NCBI RefSeq assembly: GCF_023856365.1
Contig: NC_064548.1
Coordinates: forward strand, 10,465,642 to 10,529,641
Direction: 5' to 3'
DNA length: 64,000 bases
From: Brienomyrus brachyistius
Lineage: Eukaryota; Chordata; Actinopteri; Osteoglossiformes; Mormyridae
Shown in pieces: positions 23,969 to 35,949 of the stretch. The notes under the pieces were generated by a model. It did no database searches. It had not been told where the DNA came from and was given only the letters and a program-made list of their open reading frames with translations. The position numbers and the translations under genes are program-made. Position 1 is the first letter of the stretch; each line of letters opens with the position of its first letter.

Positions 23969-25190
23969 ATTGCTATTTTTTGTTATATAATCATACACTT
24001 TACGTGTGTCATGTCTGAGGTTCTGGAGATCATCAGAAACACAATTAGATCCACGGAATCAATGCGGCCTAATTACTCATCAACACTTTTCTCAGGTTTC
24101 CTAAAACCACTTGTAAGATCCAGAATTTTTGGCCCTAATTGAGCCCTAGCTTCAACATGACAACATTCAAGACTCGAGGAAAGCTTTCCTGCTTCAGGAC
24201 CTGCCCAGCAACTCGCCTTCACTGAAGGAAGCATGAATTCTGCTCTACTGAAGAAAAAGAAAATGTCTGTCAGAGACCATCGGGCCATTTGTCCATGCAG
24301 AGATGCTGCAGCAACAGCTGGACCTGGCAGTAAGATATTAACAAGCCTACATGAGAATAGCCAGAGAACAAGAATTTCACAGTTGAAATGAACAGCTCCC
24401 ACCACTAAACCTATAAATGTCACTGAGTTGAGGCAGCTTGGCATTGAGAAGTGAGCGAAGATTCTTCTAGGGAAGAGTTACCAAGAATCACCATTTGACT
24501 TTTGCTGCATGCTGGGATGATCACTTTAATATCTGGTAAATCTAAACCTTTTCATGCCTAAATATAATTCCTGAGGAGAAATAAGAAGAATAGAAGTATC
24601 CATTTGAGTAGAAGACAATACTGAAGAAAAGCATTAAGTAAACTCTGCCTATAACTTAATGAATGAGTGTCCAGTGCTGGGTTAAACCCCAAAAGGGTTA
24701 GTAATCACACCCTTGTCAGTGGTGCCCATCCCTGACAGGTTCTTCCTGCTGACAAATGACACTGTTTCCAGCTGGACTTAATGAGAGCCGCATGCAGCCC
24801 GCATTTACATGGGGGAGTCTTGTTTGACCCTCTTCAAGAAGGATGACTACATCTCCCCAAGGACTTTGGTATGCAACAGGAGACGGGGCAATGCATCATG
24901 TTTTGGTTTGGGTGACTGAGATACTCAGGTTGGCTTTCCGTTCTGATTATTAAGCTATATTTATTATCGAGAACAAAGCACATCTTATTTGTATGAACCT
25001 TGTCGCTGGCCTTTAAGTTTTGGAAAGCATTGAGCTGCATTTTTAGAGATGATCAGTGTGCAGATACTTTCTCTCTGTAAACGTCAAACACTGCTCGGAA
25101 CTGAACCATACCTAACTCAACCTGGCAGGAGCTACATGTAGCATTTTCATGGTTTTCTGTAATTTACCATCTTATGAAATAATAAACCAA

Positions 25191-25212
25191 TGATATATAT
25201 ATATATATATAT
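25191..25212. repeat. (TA)n microsatellite
   Basis: About 11 TA units. Confidence 0.9.
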
Positions 25213-26261
25213 TTTATGATGTCTAATCGGGCTGACAACAGAATGGTCCAAACTGATGGTTTAAAAATTTGCCTTACCAAATGTTTTTTTCTTTTTGGAT
25301 TTATAGCTCCAAACTCTCTTGTGTGTGTTTGAAAGGGACCCTTGTGTTTGATGTGCAACACTGAGGCGTATTGCAGCGGACGCCATGTGACAGGAAGGAA
25401 TCATTAAATGAGGCTGACAGCAATATGAATGGAGCCATCCTGATACAGGTGCCTCTGGGCAAGAGTGCTAGGGATCATCCTTTGATGCTTTCTAGGATTG
25501 CATTACAGAAAGTCATGGATCTTCATGGGCAGGATGGAGCCGCTTGCATGGGCTCGGTGAGTGACTCATTACACCGCTCGCTTCACATGCATGGGCTACT
25601 TTCAACACTCTTAATTACTGAGTGCTTAAAGAGGGCTTGGATCAACCGGATCAAAAACACTCCGTTAACTTGTGCCGGGAAACTAGTTGCACACCGACTA
25701 TTGGCACAGTACAGATTTTAAAGAATTATTCTGTTAAAACGTATCATTTTATTCAGTTAATTTTTATTCAAAAAAATGAACTATAACTATATCTTATAGA
25801 TGCATGTCCTCACTTAAGGATTGTGTCAACTTTTTGTTGAGTACAATTCAAAATAACTAATCCACACAATCATTTAAATACCATTACTGAAAACCAGCTT
25901 CAGTAAAATTACATTTTGCAATTGAAATGGTGTTTGCTACAGAGAACAACTGCCTGATAGTTTGCATAGTTGCTCTTTACTGTAATGGATGTATGAATGA
26001 ATATATTTGCATGAAGAAACCTGGCCACAGAGTTGTAGAAATAACCTGGCTATAGTATTTGGCAAAGTATCCAAACAAATATGATTCCTGAGCTGCCCAT
26101 TTTCAGGGCACGACATTAAGTGCCTTTTCAAATAGCTCCCAGTCTTGGAAGACTACATTGAGGGCAGTTTTGCAGGTATACCCTGAACAGAAGCAAAACT
26201 TTAATCTCCAAACTGCAGTGAAGCGTTAACTCCTGAGCTTAAATGGAGTGGATAGCTAAAT

Positions 26262-26275
26262 CCCCCCCCCCCCCC
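26262..26275. repeat. Poly-C tract (14 bases)
   Basis: Uninterrupted run of C. Confidence 0.9.
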
Positions 26276-28277
26276 TCCAAAGCGCTCGGAGCTGTGGTAA
26301 ATGTGCTGCATGCATCGGCACGACTGGCCCATGCACTGAGTCGGCCTAATCTCTGCTAGCCCGCAGGATGCTAACACCAGTGATGTCAGGGAGTCACTGA
26401 GCCAGGGCCTGGGGGGAGTGTGACGAGACCAGGGAATATGACGAAACCCGAGAGGCTGTTCTGCAAACCCAGACAGGGGGCGCTTCTTCCTGGCTAAAAG
26501 CGATGGACAGGCGCGACTTTTCAGCGTGCGCCTTTGTGTCCGCGAGATTGCCCCGCCGCCGGAGTTTGGCCCTAAGGTCGCTGTGGCAGAGGGGCCTGCA
26601 TCAGGGGTCATGTTTCCTGTGGCCCTCCTTGGGGGGGTGCTCCTATGTGGTGTCTTTGGCGGAGTTGTTGGGAACAGTGACGCAAACAGGCCGCAAGAGG
26701 GGGCCCATTTAAATTTACACATGTTGGAACAATGGGGTGTTTTTCCTGCGCCGACCAGCTCTGGCGTGTTCCACAATGTGAGGCGGGGCACACCTCCACA
26801 ATCGGGAGAGGCCGGGGCACTTCCCTCAACCTTCTGGAAAGATCTCTCATTATACTCTACCTAAGACATCAGTTGTGAGATGTTCGCTCTTCTTCCACAG
26901 CCATCTGATCCTGGATCGTCTGTATCTCAAATAGATCATGTGTTCTGCATTAATCGGGGAGTGGGGGGAGGCGGGGGTCGCTGTTCTAGAACGCTCCCTG
27001 GAGTACCAGGAGGAGCTTCTGGCTAAGAGCCAGCCCCCCTAAATGTCCCCTCCCCTCTCCCCACACTTTTCTGGGCTATTTCAGTCCCAGGCGTGACCGG
27101 GAATCACAGCAGCAAGCGACTGACAGCCTGTTTTTCTTTATCTGCTCTCTGTCACCCGTGTATGTTTAAAATGCATTGCAATCGAGTGGCTGCCTGTGAC
27201 GTGATTTAGCTATTGTCATTTACACACCATTTACATCCCCCTTGCACTTCACCCGCATGTGGAAAAAAGCCGAGTTTGATCGATTGCCAGTGACACTTTA
27301 TTGCATCGTATCCATCCCTCTGTAACACGGAGGGCAATAACGTCAATAATCTATCATGGGAAGCCATGATATGCTCTTCTCCATTTCTTTCTGGAGGTGG
27401 TGGTGGTGATGGTAGGGTTGTTTTTCTATGACCCAAGAGGTGGCCATTAATCAAACCTGGCAGCCTGAACGCAGGTCCTTCCTCGCCGCAGTAAGCCGTA
27501 TCTAGATTTCTAAGAGAAGCCCCATTCCTGAGGTTATATTTATTATGGAGACAAAATAATGGCTGACATGTGATCTGTCCTCTACTATACTCTGGCAGCG
27601 AGTCAAGGAAATGGTACGTCCGTCCGTTACGCTCGTCTCCCAGCATCGCCACTTGCTTTTGAACTTTGTGAGTTTGAGTTTTCCTTGGCAATAGAAGCGA
27701 TGCCTATTAAAGCATTTTCATTAAAAAAAAGCTTGACCTTCATTGAGAAGATCTTATCTCTCTGAAAGGTAAATGACATTTCTAAAGCTCCTCCGTTCCT
27801 CTTTTTCTCTCTCTCTCTCTCTCTTTTTGTTAGAGGCTTTTACAGTGCTTTGCAGTGTTTGACATTTTCACAGCGGTTTAAACGCTCCACGTGTCAGACG
27901 GGGACCGGGCGCGAGTCTCTGTGGGTCTCACGGAGGGATATGCCACTCTGCCCGTGAACAAGAAAGGTTTATTCTTCACAAGGCACCGTGAAGCCCATGC
28001 GGACGCGAAAGAAATGCCAGAAATGACAGCCACTCGCAGCTGATACTCAATGAGAGCGTGAAAAACAAGTGTTTTTTTTTTTTTTTTATACGCCGGGCGT
28101 GTGATCGCCAACAACAGAAACTAAACCATCTGAGTCATCCTTGGAGTTGGCATACTGCAAATCCAGTTCACTTCGAAACTTTCAATCCCGTATTTACCCA
28201 TTAATTCATCCTTATTTTGCTGTCGTTAAGAGAATAACAAGGTCGTGTATAATACACGAATGAAGTAACACTTCATA

Positions 28278-28830
28278 ATAACACTTTACTGAAGGGATCA
28301 CAAGTAATATAATATGATGCTCTTAATTAATCGTGAGCCAACGTAATGAACTAATTAACCGCAAACTAAATCTTAGTTACAACTAAATTAGTGATTATGC
28401 AGCAAGTCATTGAGCTCACAGTGTACATTACCATTATCTATAAACATACACAAATTCTATTAATTAACATACTTATCTACACTAGCTTAATGCTTAAAAG
28501 GAAATAGATGTAGCTCCAGATAAGTACATTTAACAGAACTAATAGATATGTAGTGGTAAGTTCCCATATCTCATTTTTACCTAGCTAACCTACTTAACAG
28601 TTCATTAGAATATTAATTAGCAGTATCTAGTAGATAGATAATGATTATGTACATATAGTAACTGATAACTAAATCTGAATTTAACAATCAGCTCAACGAC
28701 TTGCTGCTAAGTACATCATCACTAGTTTAGTTGTAACTATGACTTAGTTTATGGTTAAGTAGTACATTAAGTTAGCTCATGATTGATTAAGAACTTAATT
28801 TTTTGTGACCTTTTAGGGGTAAAATGTGAC
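28278..28830. mobile_element. MITE with long terminal inverted repeats
   Basis: About 550-bp AT-rich element. The left 130 bases and the reverse complement of the right 130 align along their length: ACACTTTAC then GATCACA at the edge; AATCGTGAGCCAACGTAATG versus AATCATGAGCTAACTTAATG; TAGTTACAACTAAATTAGTG versus TAGTTACAACTAAACTAGTG; GCAGCAAGTCATTGAGCT versus GCAGCAAGTCGTTGAGCT. Inner sequences (ATTATCTAT) also correspond weakly. It has no coding capacity and could fold into a long hairpin. No target duplication is evident. Confidence 0.8.
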
Positions 28831-31737
28831 CAACCTGGTATTTTTATGTAAGGTACAGTCAGGTACATATGACTCTAAAAGTGTAATCAAATGCCAGAAA
28901 CCCAGTAATGATGATATCAAAACCAACAGCAACAATAATAATGTCAACAGTCATCCTATTTTCACTTCCTTTTTATTAACGTCATGCCCTTAATGCCAGA
29001 CACTAGGTGCTTTGATGACACATGCGCACTGCCATGCGACAGGTGCTTGCCACTAGTCAGGTGTGTCTGAGCTGGCTGTCCGCCATCCTGGCGAAATCTC
29101 CCCCTCTTCTCATAACCCACCTCTGCCGGTCTTGTCAGTGTGCTGTGCTATACACTGCAGTGCCTCTGCTTGGGGGAGACTGTATATCACTCTGTCTCTT
29201 TGTCACGAGGTCGGAGCTTTTAGCTACGGCGAACTGGGCCACATCGGTCTAATGGAGTGGTCTCTTCCTCCCAGGGGAGCTGAGTCGAACTCCAGCTGCA
29301 GCTAAATCCCGTGCATGTGCGTACAAAACACCCTTGTAAGTTGCAGTGCAGGTTCCATAAAAGATACTAACGCTTAAACCTCAAACATTTAACCCCAGAA
29401 AACTGCACATAAATGGTGATTGCTTTGAGAACAAAATTGTTTTTTGTTTTTTTTTTTCCAGTCACTTGTCATGTACTCTATCCACAGTCCTTCTTGCAGT
29501 TTGCCATGCAGTGGTACTGCGTAGGCCTGTACAGTATAAGCTTGCTATGGCCCACCAATGAGACTTTTTATATTTTGGTTAACTTGTTACTTGTGCGATC
29601 AGGATACAGTGTGCGATTGCAGTGAATGTACGCTTAAAATCGTAGCATAGAGCAGCTTCAGAATGACATACTGCTTGTACTGGAAACCAAGTTATCACTG
29701 CCAGTTACATGGAGATGGTAAGTTTGGCAGATCGCAGAAAATGAATTACATAATTGCCTGCGGATTAGATAACGTAACCTACCATCGTTCTTCTTTGCAT
29801 TAGATGGTATGACATCTTATTTTCTCTTTCTTAAGTTTATGTACCTGACGTGAATAGATATTTCTGATTGATACTTCAAGTTAGAGACACAAAAAATGCA
29901 ACCCAATCTCTACCACTGAAGCCAACAATCTCCATGACATGTTTTATTCAACATCAGACACTGAAGGGCCTTGGAAAGATCCTGAAATGACCTCAAACTT
30001 TCCAAACTATGGATGTGCTAGAAGGACTTAGATTTCACCTCAGATCCATTCTATGGTTTGTTTTAGGGACATTTGTGACATTCCTGTACTTTATTTTTTA
30101 ATTATAGAGCTGGATTTATTATCTTCAATACATTATCTAATAAATAGTTACAATCATTTCCATCTATATGGCTCATTCTTAGGAGTTGTGTGGCAGTTAT
30201 GATCTAAACTTATATAAAATGTGGGTTTTTTTTGCATTATGAATAATGTTCTTCCCTACAGGTCTTAATTTTCCCAGCTCTGTGTAGCTTTCCATGTTAA
30301 GAGTACATTCATATGTATTCAATCACTGAAAAAATACCGAAGTATATGACTTATGTATATGTAAACCAACTATGCATTTGCATTTGCCCTGAGATTTCAT
30401 GGGTTGGACGGCATTCATACTTGCACCAGTGATTAATGCATAAATCTACCGCACTGGGCACGTAACTATAGTAATAAATCCCACCCCACTGAACCCTGAG
30501 GTATTCTCGAGCAGAGGGTGATAACATCTATCCTTTAGCCGCTGAAATGCTTCAGCTGTGAAAAGTGAAATGCGATAGAGAACGCAATGCAATCGATCTC
30601 TGCGATATTTGAAGGGTGGAAAGCCTGTTGGGTGGGCGGGAGGGTTTGTCATTTAATGGGGTATGACATTAAAATGCACAGCGGTAATAATATTTTACCA
30701 TTTCATTGCCAAACAGCATATTCCGAGGGACAAAAAATCTCGTGAAATTTCATTGAAGCAAATTATACTAATATGATAAAAATACTTCCAACTGGTGTTT
30801 GTGCGAAAAAAGCATGTCAGATTATACAAGCAGAACTAAATAAATATAATTTACACGCACAATGAGGTGTAAAAATATGCACTACTTTTAAAAGCATCTA
30901 TTTACAACAGCATTATTCCAGCTAACACATTTTAGCCCCTAAAAACTGCATATTAATGCTGTTCTAGAAATGTCTTCTGTGACAGTGGAATGAAAATAAT
31001 TAGTTATGATTACCCCATGTCACCAGATAACAATGATCCACAATGTGAGTTTTGTTTTCAAGAAAAAATATTGTCATCCAAAAATGGCAAGATCATCTTT
31101 CCTTGGCTAGTTCCAAGGAAAAGATCAGTCGGCCCATTTTGTGCGACACGACAGGTTGGTTCTGGAAACTAGACACTGGGTAGGTATTTACAGGGAAGAA
31201 TAGAGGGATTGTTGGGGTTGTTGCCGTCTGGTTTCAGAGTACAGAATCTCGTTAACCTTTCGATTCTGGCACAGGGCATCCTGGCAGCGGGACAGGTTGG
31301 CACCTGCTGCTGATGTGCCAAGCTAAAGGCCCCCTGACAGCATCGGTCCAACCCCGGACCCTTAACCACCATCTCTGCCTTACCTGAAAGCACAGGTTGG
31401 CCCACATCACTCAGCACACCCTAGTGGAGGACACAGCTCACCTTTGGAGGCACGGAAAGGACCTTTCCCCTAGTAAATGTATCGTAATCATTGGCATGGT
31501 TCTGAGCGTCGGTCTGCTTTGGCAGGGAAAAAAAAATTGACTGTAAACATAAAAAATATGTGTTGATATGTCACAAGCCAGTTTTGTTTTCATCGTTGCT
31601 ATGCATGTATTATGTATGTTCTACAAGTATAGGTTTGTGTACAGAGAAATAAAACACTTCATTTAGACATATTTAGAGAGGCATCAATACCAATGGACGA
31701 CTTATAAGGTACTAAGGGTGCTGGACAATGCTTATCA
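28831..31737. other. Non-coding, no gene recognised
   Basis: AT-rich with scattered TAAT motifs; no domain-bearing frame. About 31180-31430 may be an old tRNA-derived repeat but is too diverged to call. Confidence 0.5.
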
Positions 31738-31936
31738 TGGGGATGCTGCGTGGTTCAGCCTGTAAGGTCACTGTGGCGGTGCTCCGAAGGTCACCTATTC
31801 AAATCCCAGAGACAGCAGAGTGATGTCACCATCAGATCCTTAACCACGACCCTTGACCCTTACTAGGACTCGCAGACCCTGTTTTCTCAAAAACATACAT
31901 TGCTTTGGATAAAAGCATCTGCTAAATGTGATGTAA
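31738..31936 (+). mobile_element. tRNA-derived SINE (second family)
   Basis: Head region GTGGTTCAGCCTGTAAGGTC (A-box-like) and CTATTCAAATCCC (B-box-like, 31796-31806), then a body CAGCAGAGTGATGTCACCAT and CCTTAACCACGACCCTTGAC, ending in TTGGATAAAAGCATCTGCTA and AATGTGATGTAA. This is the plan of a fish tRNA-derived SINE, different from the family at 53204. Apparently full length but diverged. Confidence 0.75.
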
Positions 31937-31983
31937 CCAAGGATGTTTTTACTATCCGTTCTCTAGCTTATTTTTCATTATAG

Positions 31984-32349
31984 CTATTTGTGGGGCTGCC
32001 CGGTGTCCCAGCCACCAGCCTCTGGTCCTGTAGGGGGCAGTACAGGCCCCCCTGTGAACTGCCCATGTCCCCTGCGGGGCCAGATAAAAACGCGGGCGCC
32101 CCCGGCCCCACGGGTGCCACGGCGGGGGTATTGTCCGGGCCGGCGGAGGGCCACAATGGCCCAGCGGGTCGAGCCCGGGCTGGGGGACATGGAGGCAGCT
32201 GTGGCCGTCCAGCGCCATCCGGCACAAAGACCCAGCATGGTACCTCGGGCAGGCCGGCAGCTTTTGTAAGGGCCAACGACAAACATGGTCAATGTGATGG
32301 AAAACAGCATCATTTTCCAGCGCCTCTTTGAAACAGTCCTGGGCACCAT
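31984..32349 (-). other. CpG-rich island with overlapping open frames
   Basis: A sharply GC-rich, CpG-rich patch in AT-rich surroundings; all three minus frames and two plus frames stay open across it. One minus frame begins with an ATG at 32349 in a good context (A at -3, G at +4) and starts MVPRTVSKRRWKMMLFSITL, which would resemble a positively charged N-terminus plus a membrane anchor, before running into Arg/Pro/Gly-rich sequence and a stop at about 31984. I do not recognise the protein. High GC lowers stop frequency, so the open frames alone are weak evidence. It could be a promoter-type CpG island, a first exon or a GC-rich repeat. Confidence 0.3.
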
Positions 32350-33440
32350 GCTCAGGATCCCTTCACAATAAGCTCGTCTAGCATATGTGTTTCAGGACAC
32401 TTCCATGGTATGATAAGGGAGCCCCACATGACATACCTGAGACATGGTCGGCACTTAATCACGCATGAGCAGTTTTCTGGTCCTGATGTCTGATCGGAAT
32501 CTAGATTTATTGGTTCATTGCACCTTCTGCTTCGATGCCAAACTCATGTCCCCAATTTGCACAATCTCTCCCAAACAATCAGCTGCTTAACAGTATCTCT
32601 TCCGTCTATGTCTTAAAATGCCATGTTTATGTTATGTTCATATGTGTGCATATTTATATTCTGTCGATTATTTTTCACTGGCACTATGAGCACCGAGAAG
32701 GACATTTCACCAGAGTGTGTATAGCTCCACAAATCATACGTCCGAAGTTGACAATAACGGAAACTTTGGCATCCATAATCTACCTACATTCTACATTAAC
32801 CATTCTACACAGGATGCAGGAAGATGACAACTGGGTCAGCCTCATCCATGTGACAAGGGGGCGGTGGTGCGTCCCAGTCCCTCCCAGTGTCAGCACTGCA
32901 GGAATAGACCAGTGGTTCTCCGCTCCAGAACTCTAACTCGTTGTTCCCGCCTGTCTTCTTTCATTATCCCGGATCAGCTCAACCTCCCGGAACTCAGAGC
33001 TGGGTCATTAACTGGAAACTTTATGCATACTTTTTGGATAGTGAGAGTTTAGGTCCTGGAACGCTGAACGGGGATCATAAATCAAAATTTAATTTCCAGT
33101 CATGTCCCATTGGATCCATCGGTAAAGCGAAATTACTCACATTTTCAATAGTAATCTCTGTAAAAAAAAAAAAAAAACTTTGATTTCTTTTGCAGCCTCA
33201 GTGGACATGCTTGTCTGATATCTTCCACCACTTTTTTGGGCTATAATTGTGAATAAAAAACAATTGGTCCTTGGATACCTTTTGCCCGAGATTTGTATGT
33301 ATTTATGTGCTTGTGCAATTGGAGGTTGTGTACGGTTAATTATTTCCCCATGAAAATTTTATTTCACCTTATCCTCTTATTCTATGGCGTGTTACACAGC
33401 AAGGCATCAGTGACAGAGAAGAAACAAGTCAAATGAATAA
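32350..33440. other. Non-coding, no gene recognised
   Basis: Contains an A16 run at 33162-33177. Near 32909 a CCAGTGGTTCTCCGCTCC stretch recalls the end of a fish MITE, but no matching opposite end is clear. Confidence 0.5.
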
Positions 33441-33442
33441 TA

Positions 33443-33940
33443 CAGTACCAGTCAAAAGTCTAAACACCTATCCATTTGTACTATTCTCTACATTTAGGAT
33501 AATTAGAAAGACATCAAACTATAAAATAACATACATGGAATTATGCACAAAATGATCAAAAATGATTCATTTACTTGGGTGAGACTGCTCTGTGGGTTTG
33601 GACCCACAGGTTGCTGGTTCAAAACCTGTGATCAGCAGAATGATGTCACCACTAGGCCCCTGAGCAAGGTCCTTAATCCCATTTGCTCTAGGGACTGGCT
33701 GGCTCTACTTTTTCCTCTATGCCAGTTTCATGAGGTGGCCTCCTGGGATGCTTTTCTAGCTGTCCTGAAGGAGGTCCCACATATGCTGAGCACTTGTTGG
33801 CTGCTTTTCCTTCCCTCTCTGGTAAAATTCCTCAAAAAACATTTATACTGTTTAGGTCAGGTGGCCAGGTCATCTGATGTGATAGTCTATCACTCTCCTT
33901 TGTAGGCAACTTGGCATGTCCAAAATTTTGACTCAAACTG
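33443..33940. mobile_element. Internally deleted Tc1-like element
   Basis: The left end CAGTACCAGTCAAAAGTCTA and the reverse complement of the right end, CAGTTTGAGTCAAAATTTTG, are matching Tc1-type inverted repeats, flanked by TA on both sides (33441-33442 and 33941-33942). Inside, the stretches CATGAGGTGGCCTCCTGGGA and CCCACATATGCTGAGCACTT correspond to the non-coding part next to the end of a well-known fish Tc1 family (CAGTACCAGTCAAAAGTTTGGACAC type). Nearly all of the transposase gene is gone. A SINE lies inside it. Confidence 0.8.
33572..33712 (+). mobile_element. tRNA-derived SINE fragment inside the Tc1 derivative
   Basis: Shows the B-box-like GCTGGTTCAAAACCTG and the body CAGCAGAATGATGTCACCAC, CCTGAGCAAGGTCCTTAATC and TTTGCTCTAGGGACTGGCTG, the same family as 31738-31936. 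The TTGGATAAAAGC tail is absent. Flanking sequence on both sides belongs to the Tc1-like element, so the SINE inserted later. Confidence 0.7.
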
Positions 33941-33944
33941 TATA

Positions 33945-34629
33945 TAGTCGGCCCTCGTTTATCGCGGTTGATCAGTTCCAGACTCTACCACGATAAGTGA
34001 ATTTCCGGGAAGTAGGATTCTTTATTTATAATTCGGACATTTTTGCAGTTAGAGCATAGAAAACCTGTTCACGACATTCTAAATACGTTTTTTAAAATGA
34101 TTAGACGTGAAATAATACCCTTTGGTCACCATTACTGTTATGATTGCTGGACACGGAAGCAGGAACAGGGAGACGAGGAATCAGGATCGAAGGGTTTATT
34201 CGCAGGGCACAGGAACAAGTAACATCAAAACCTCAATGACAGACCTGAGGTTACAGACTCTGACGTGACTTAAATACGCTGGACGAATCAAACTGACAGA
34301 AAACAGCTGGTCACAATCGAGGTTGCACACGTGGTTAATAAGGGGGCGTGGTTAATAAGGGGGTGTGGCACACAAGAGGATCCTACAGGCCGGTTATGAC
34401 AATTACACTCGTATTACCCAATATATTAGACAAAATAAGAGAAAATAAGACATATTAGACGTTAAAAATATCATATTATTATTATTGTACATTTAATTAC
34501 GAAGAGCAAAGATGCTTCCGATGCGTAGCAATGTTTTCAGTGTCTCGATCAACTTTTTAATGAATACACAAAAAACCGCGAAACAGTGCAGTCACGATAG
34601 TCGAAGCGCAAAGTGGCGAGGGACCACTG
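33945..34629. mobile_element. Pogo/Tigger-like MITE, split by an LTR
   Basis: The left end TAGTCGGCCCTCGTTTATCG and the reverse complement of the right end, CAGTGGTCCCTCGCCACTTT, form imperfect inverted repeats; CAGTGGTCCCTCG-type termini with TA targets are typical of pogo/Tigger-like elements. The interior (GATAAGTGAATTTCCGGGAA, TTAGAGCATAGAAAACCTGT, ACACTCGTATTACCCAATAT) is non-coding. It is interrupted at 34131-34406 by a solo LTR plus its duplicated target; without those, it is about 414 bp. The left TA is kept (33943-33944); the right one is TG. Confidence 0.7.
34136..34401 (-). mobile_element. Solo LTR with 5-bp target duplication
   Basis: 266-bp LTR. On the minus strand it reads TGTCATAACCGG...CAGCAATCATAACA, i.e. 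TG...CA, with a GTATTTAAGTC TATA-like box and an AATAAA signal (GCGAATAAACCC) near the expected R region. It is flanked by ATTAC on both sides (34131-34135 and 34402-34406). No internal region is present, so it is the product of LTR-LTR recombination. Probably Ty3/gypsy-like by its ends and 5-bp duplication. Confidence 0.9.
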
Positions 34630-35649
34630 TGTATGTCCTATTTTTTCTTGTCTTGATCGTTTGCATCATTAAAAACAGCTGCAGTCAGCAACCATGTCAT
34701 TTTATTTGGGCACCAGCAGATTTGCCTAGAAATAATTAAAATTCATTCTCAGAAAGACTGGGTTTAGACTTCATTTGGGTGTCGCTAGATGCAGTCTTGG
34801 CAAAATCTTTCAGTGTCACATTTGCACTGCCCGGAAATACTGGTATGTGTTGGACACCTACTGCTGCAGAAACAGAACTTCAGTAAGTGTCTGCCTCAAA
34901 TATATATCATAGACTCGGGGGGTATGGCGTTTACACACATAGAGGGTGAAGGAGATCCTATTTGGTGCCATGGAGCAGGATGAGTCTGAACAACGTGGTT
35001 TCGGAATTTTAAGGATCTCGGTTAATTATTGGGAGTGAAATGATCCAGGACGCCCCTCTCATTTTTCATATGTCTTCAACACCCAGGCTTGTTTTGCTGA
35101 TTTATCGCAGTTACTCCCATAGACCCCGTCCACTAATTAGGAGGAGGAAACTGACAACATCGAGGCGAAATTAGCACTGATAGCACACTCCCTTGACAGT
35201 ACTATAAACACACTCCGACGCACCGGGTCTCTGTGTCGTCCTGCAACGCGTTCCAGCTACCAGAGGTGTCAAAACATCTCAGCACTAAGGGCCCCCAAAG
35301 CCAACAAAAATAGCAGCACCCCACTTGTCAAATACTGTCATCCAATATCAAGAACATTTTGTCAAAAACCTTAAAAATGACTTTACATGTGCGTATGACG
35401 TAAAAAGGGCATATTGCGATAGCCGTGACAAAATAAATACCTGCCAGTTAAAGAAATGCCTGAAGAATGGCTTGCCATGGAAACCATTATAAACAGTCCC
35501 ACTCAAGATCGGAAAGATACACTTGGTCTTGAGTTTTTTTTTTTGAGGTTGTAGTTGTCTATGTTGCTTTCCAGTATGGTGGTTGTGTGTAGAGTTTGGT
35601 GGCTTAGAAGAAGCGTTTAATTAGGAGCCACGTGTTTCATCAGCCCCCT
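34630..35649. other. Non-coding, no gene recognised
   Basis: About 35100-35230 is CpG-containing with CCACTAATTAGGAGG, a palindromic TAATTA core; otherwise nothing recognised. Confidence 0.5.
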
Positions 35650-35650
35650 C

Positions 35651-35694
<44 letters not shown>
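35650..35694. repeat. (CA)n microsatellite
   Basis: About 22 CA units, with one CG interruption at the start. Confidence 0.95.
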
Positions 35695-35699
<5 letters not shown>

Positions 35700-35714
35700 C
35701 CCAGCAGCTGAAAA

Positions 35715-35815
35715 ACAACGTGAGGTTACGCTAATGAATTTTGCTAGGCTGCACGAGCCGGCTTCACTAATTAGACAGCAGTTAATGGGCTTTCAATGTG
35801 CCGTGAACCTGCAGT
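35715..35815. promoter_or_regulatory. Candidate homeodomain-site cluster
   Basis: Within about 100 bases there are CTAATGAATT (35731), CACTAATTAG (35765) and GTTAATGGGC (35781), all TAAT-type homeodomain motifs, in sequence that is not AT-rich overall. Such clusters are common in vertebrate developmental enhancers, but no function is shown here. Confidence 0.25.
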
Positions 35816-35949
35816 TCTTTGAATGGTTTTGTAGACCCCGATTACAGAGCAGTCTGATCTAAGATAGAGAGAGAGTATGGCTGATTTTGCCATTCAGAGG
35901 AAAATGGAAAAAAAAATTTGAGCAGCCTGAATGTCCAAAAATACTAAAG

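Larger units (their letters stand above)
23969..28277. other. Non-coding; simple repeats, no gene recognised
   Basis: Simple repeats are (TA)n 25191-25212, C14 26262-26275, (TC)n 27804-27824 and T16 28072-28087. The block 26290-26850 is GC-rich with several overlapping open frames on both strands, none with a domain. Nothing else recognised. Confidence 0.5.

Noticed and set aside
26201..26864. Overlapping frames of up to 196 codons on both strands
   Set aside because: GC-rich sequence with a C14 tract; frames are open on both strands at once and contain no domain.
32909..33075. CCAGTGGTTCTC-type end suggesting another fish MITE
   Set aside because: A matching inverted end could not be placed; only one side resembles the family.
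35632..35862. Frame encoding an HTHTHT repeat
   Set aside because: Translation of the (CA)n microsatellite at 35650-35694.
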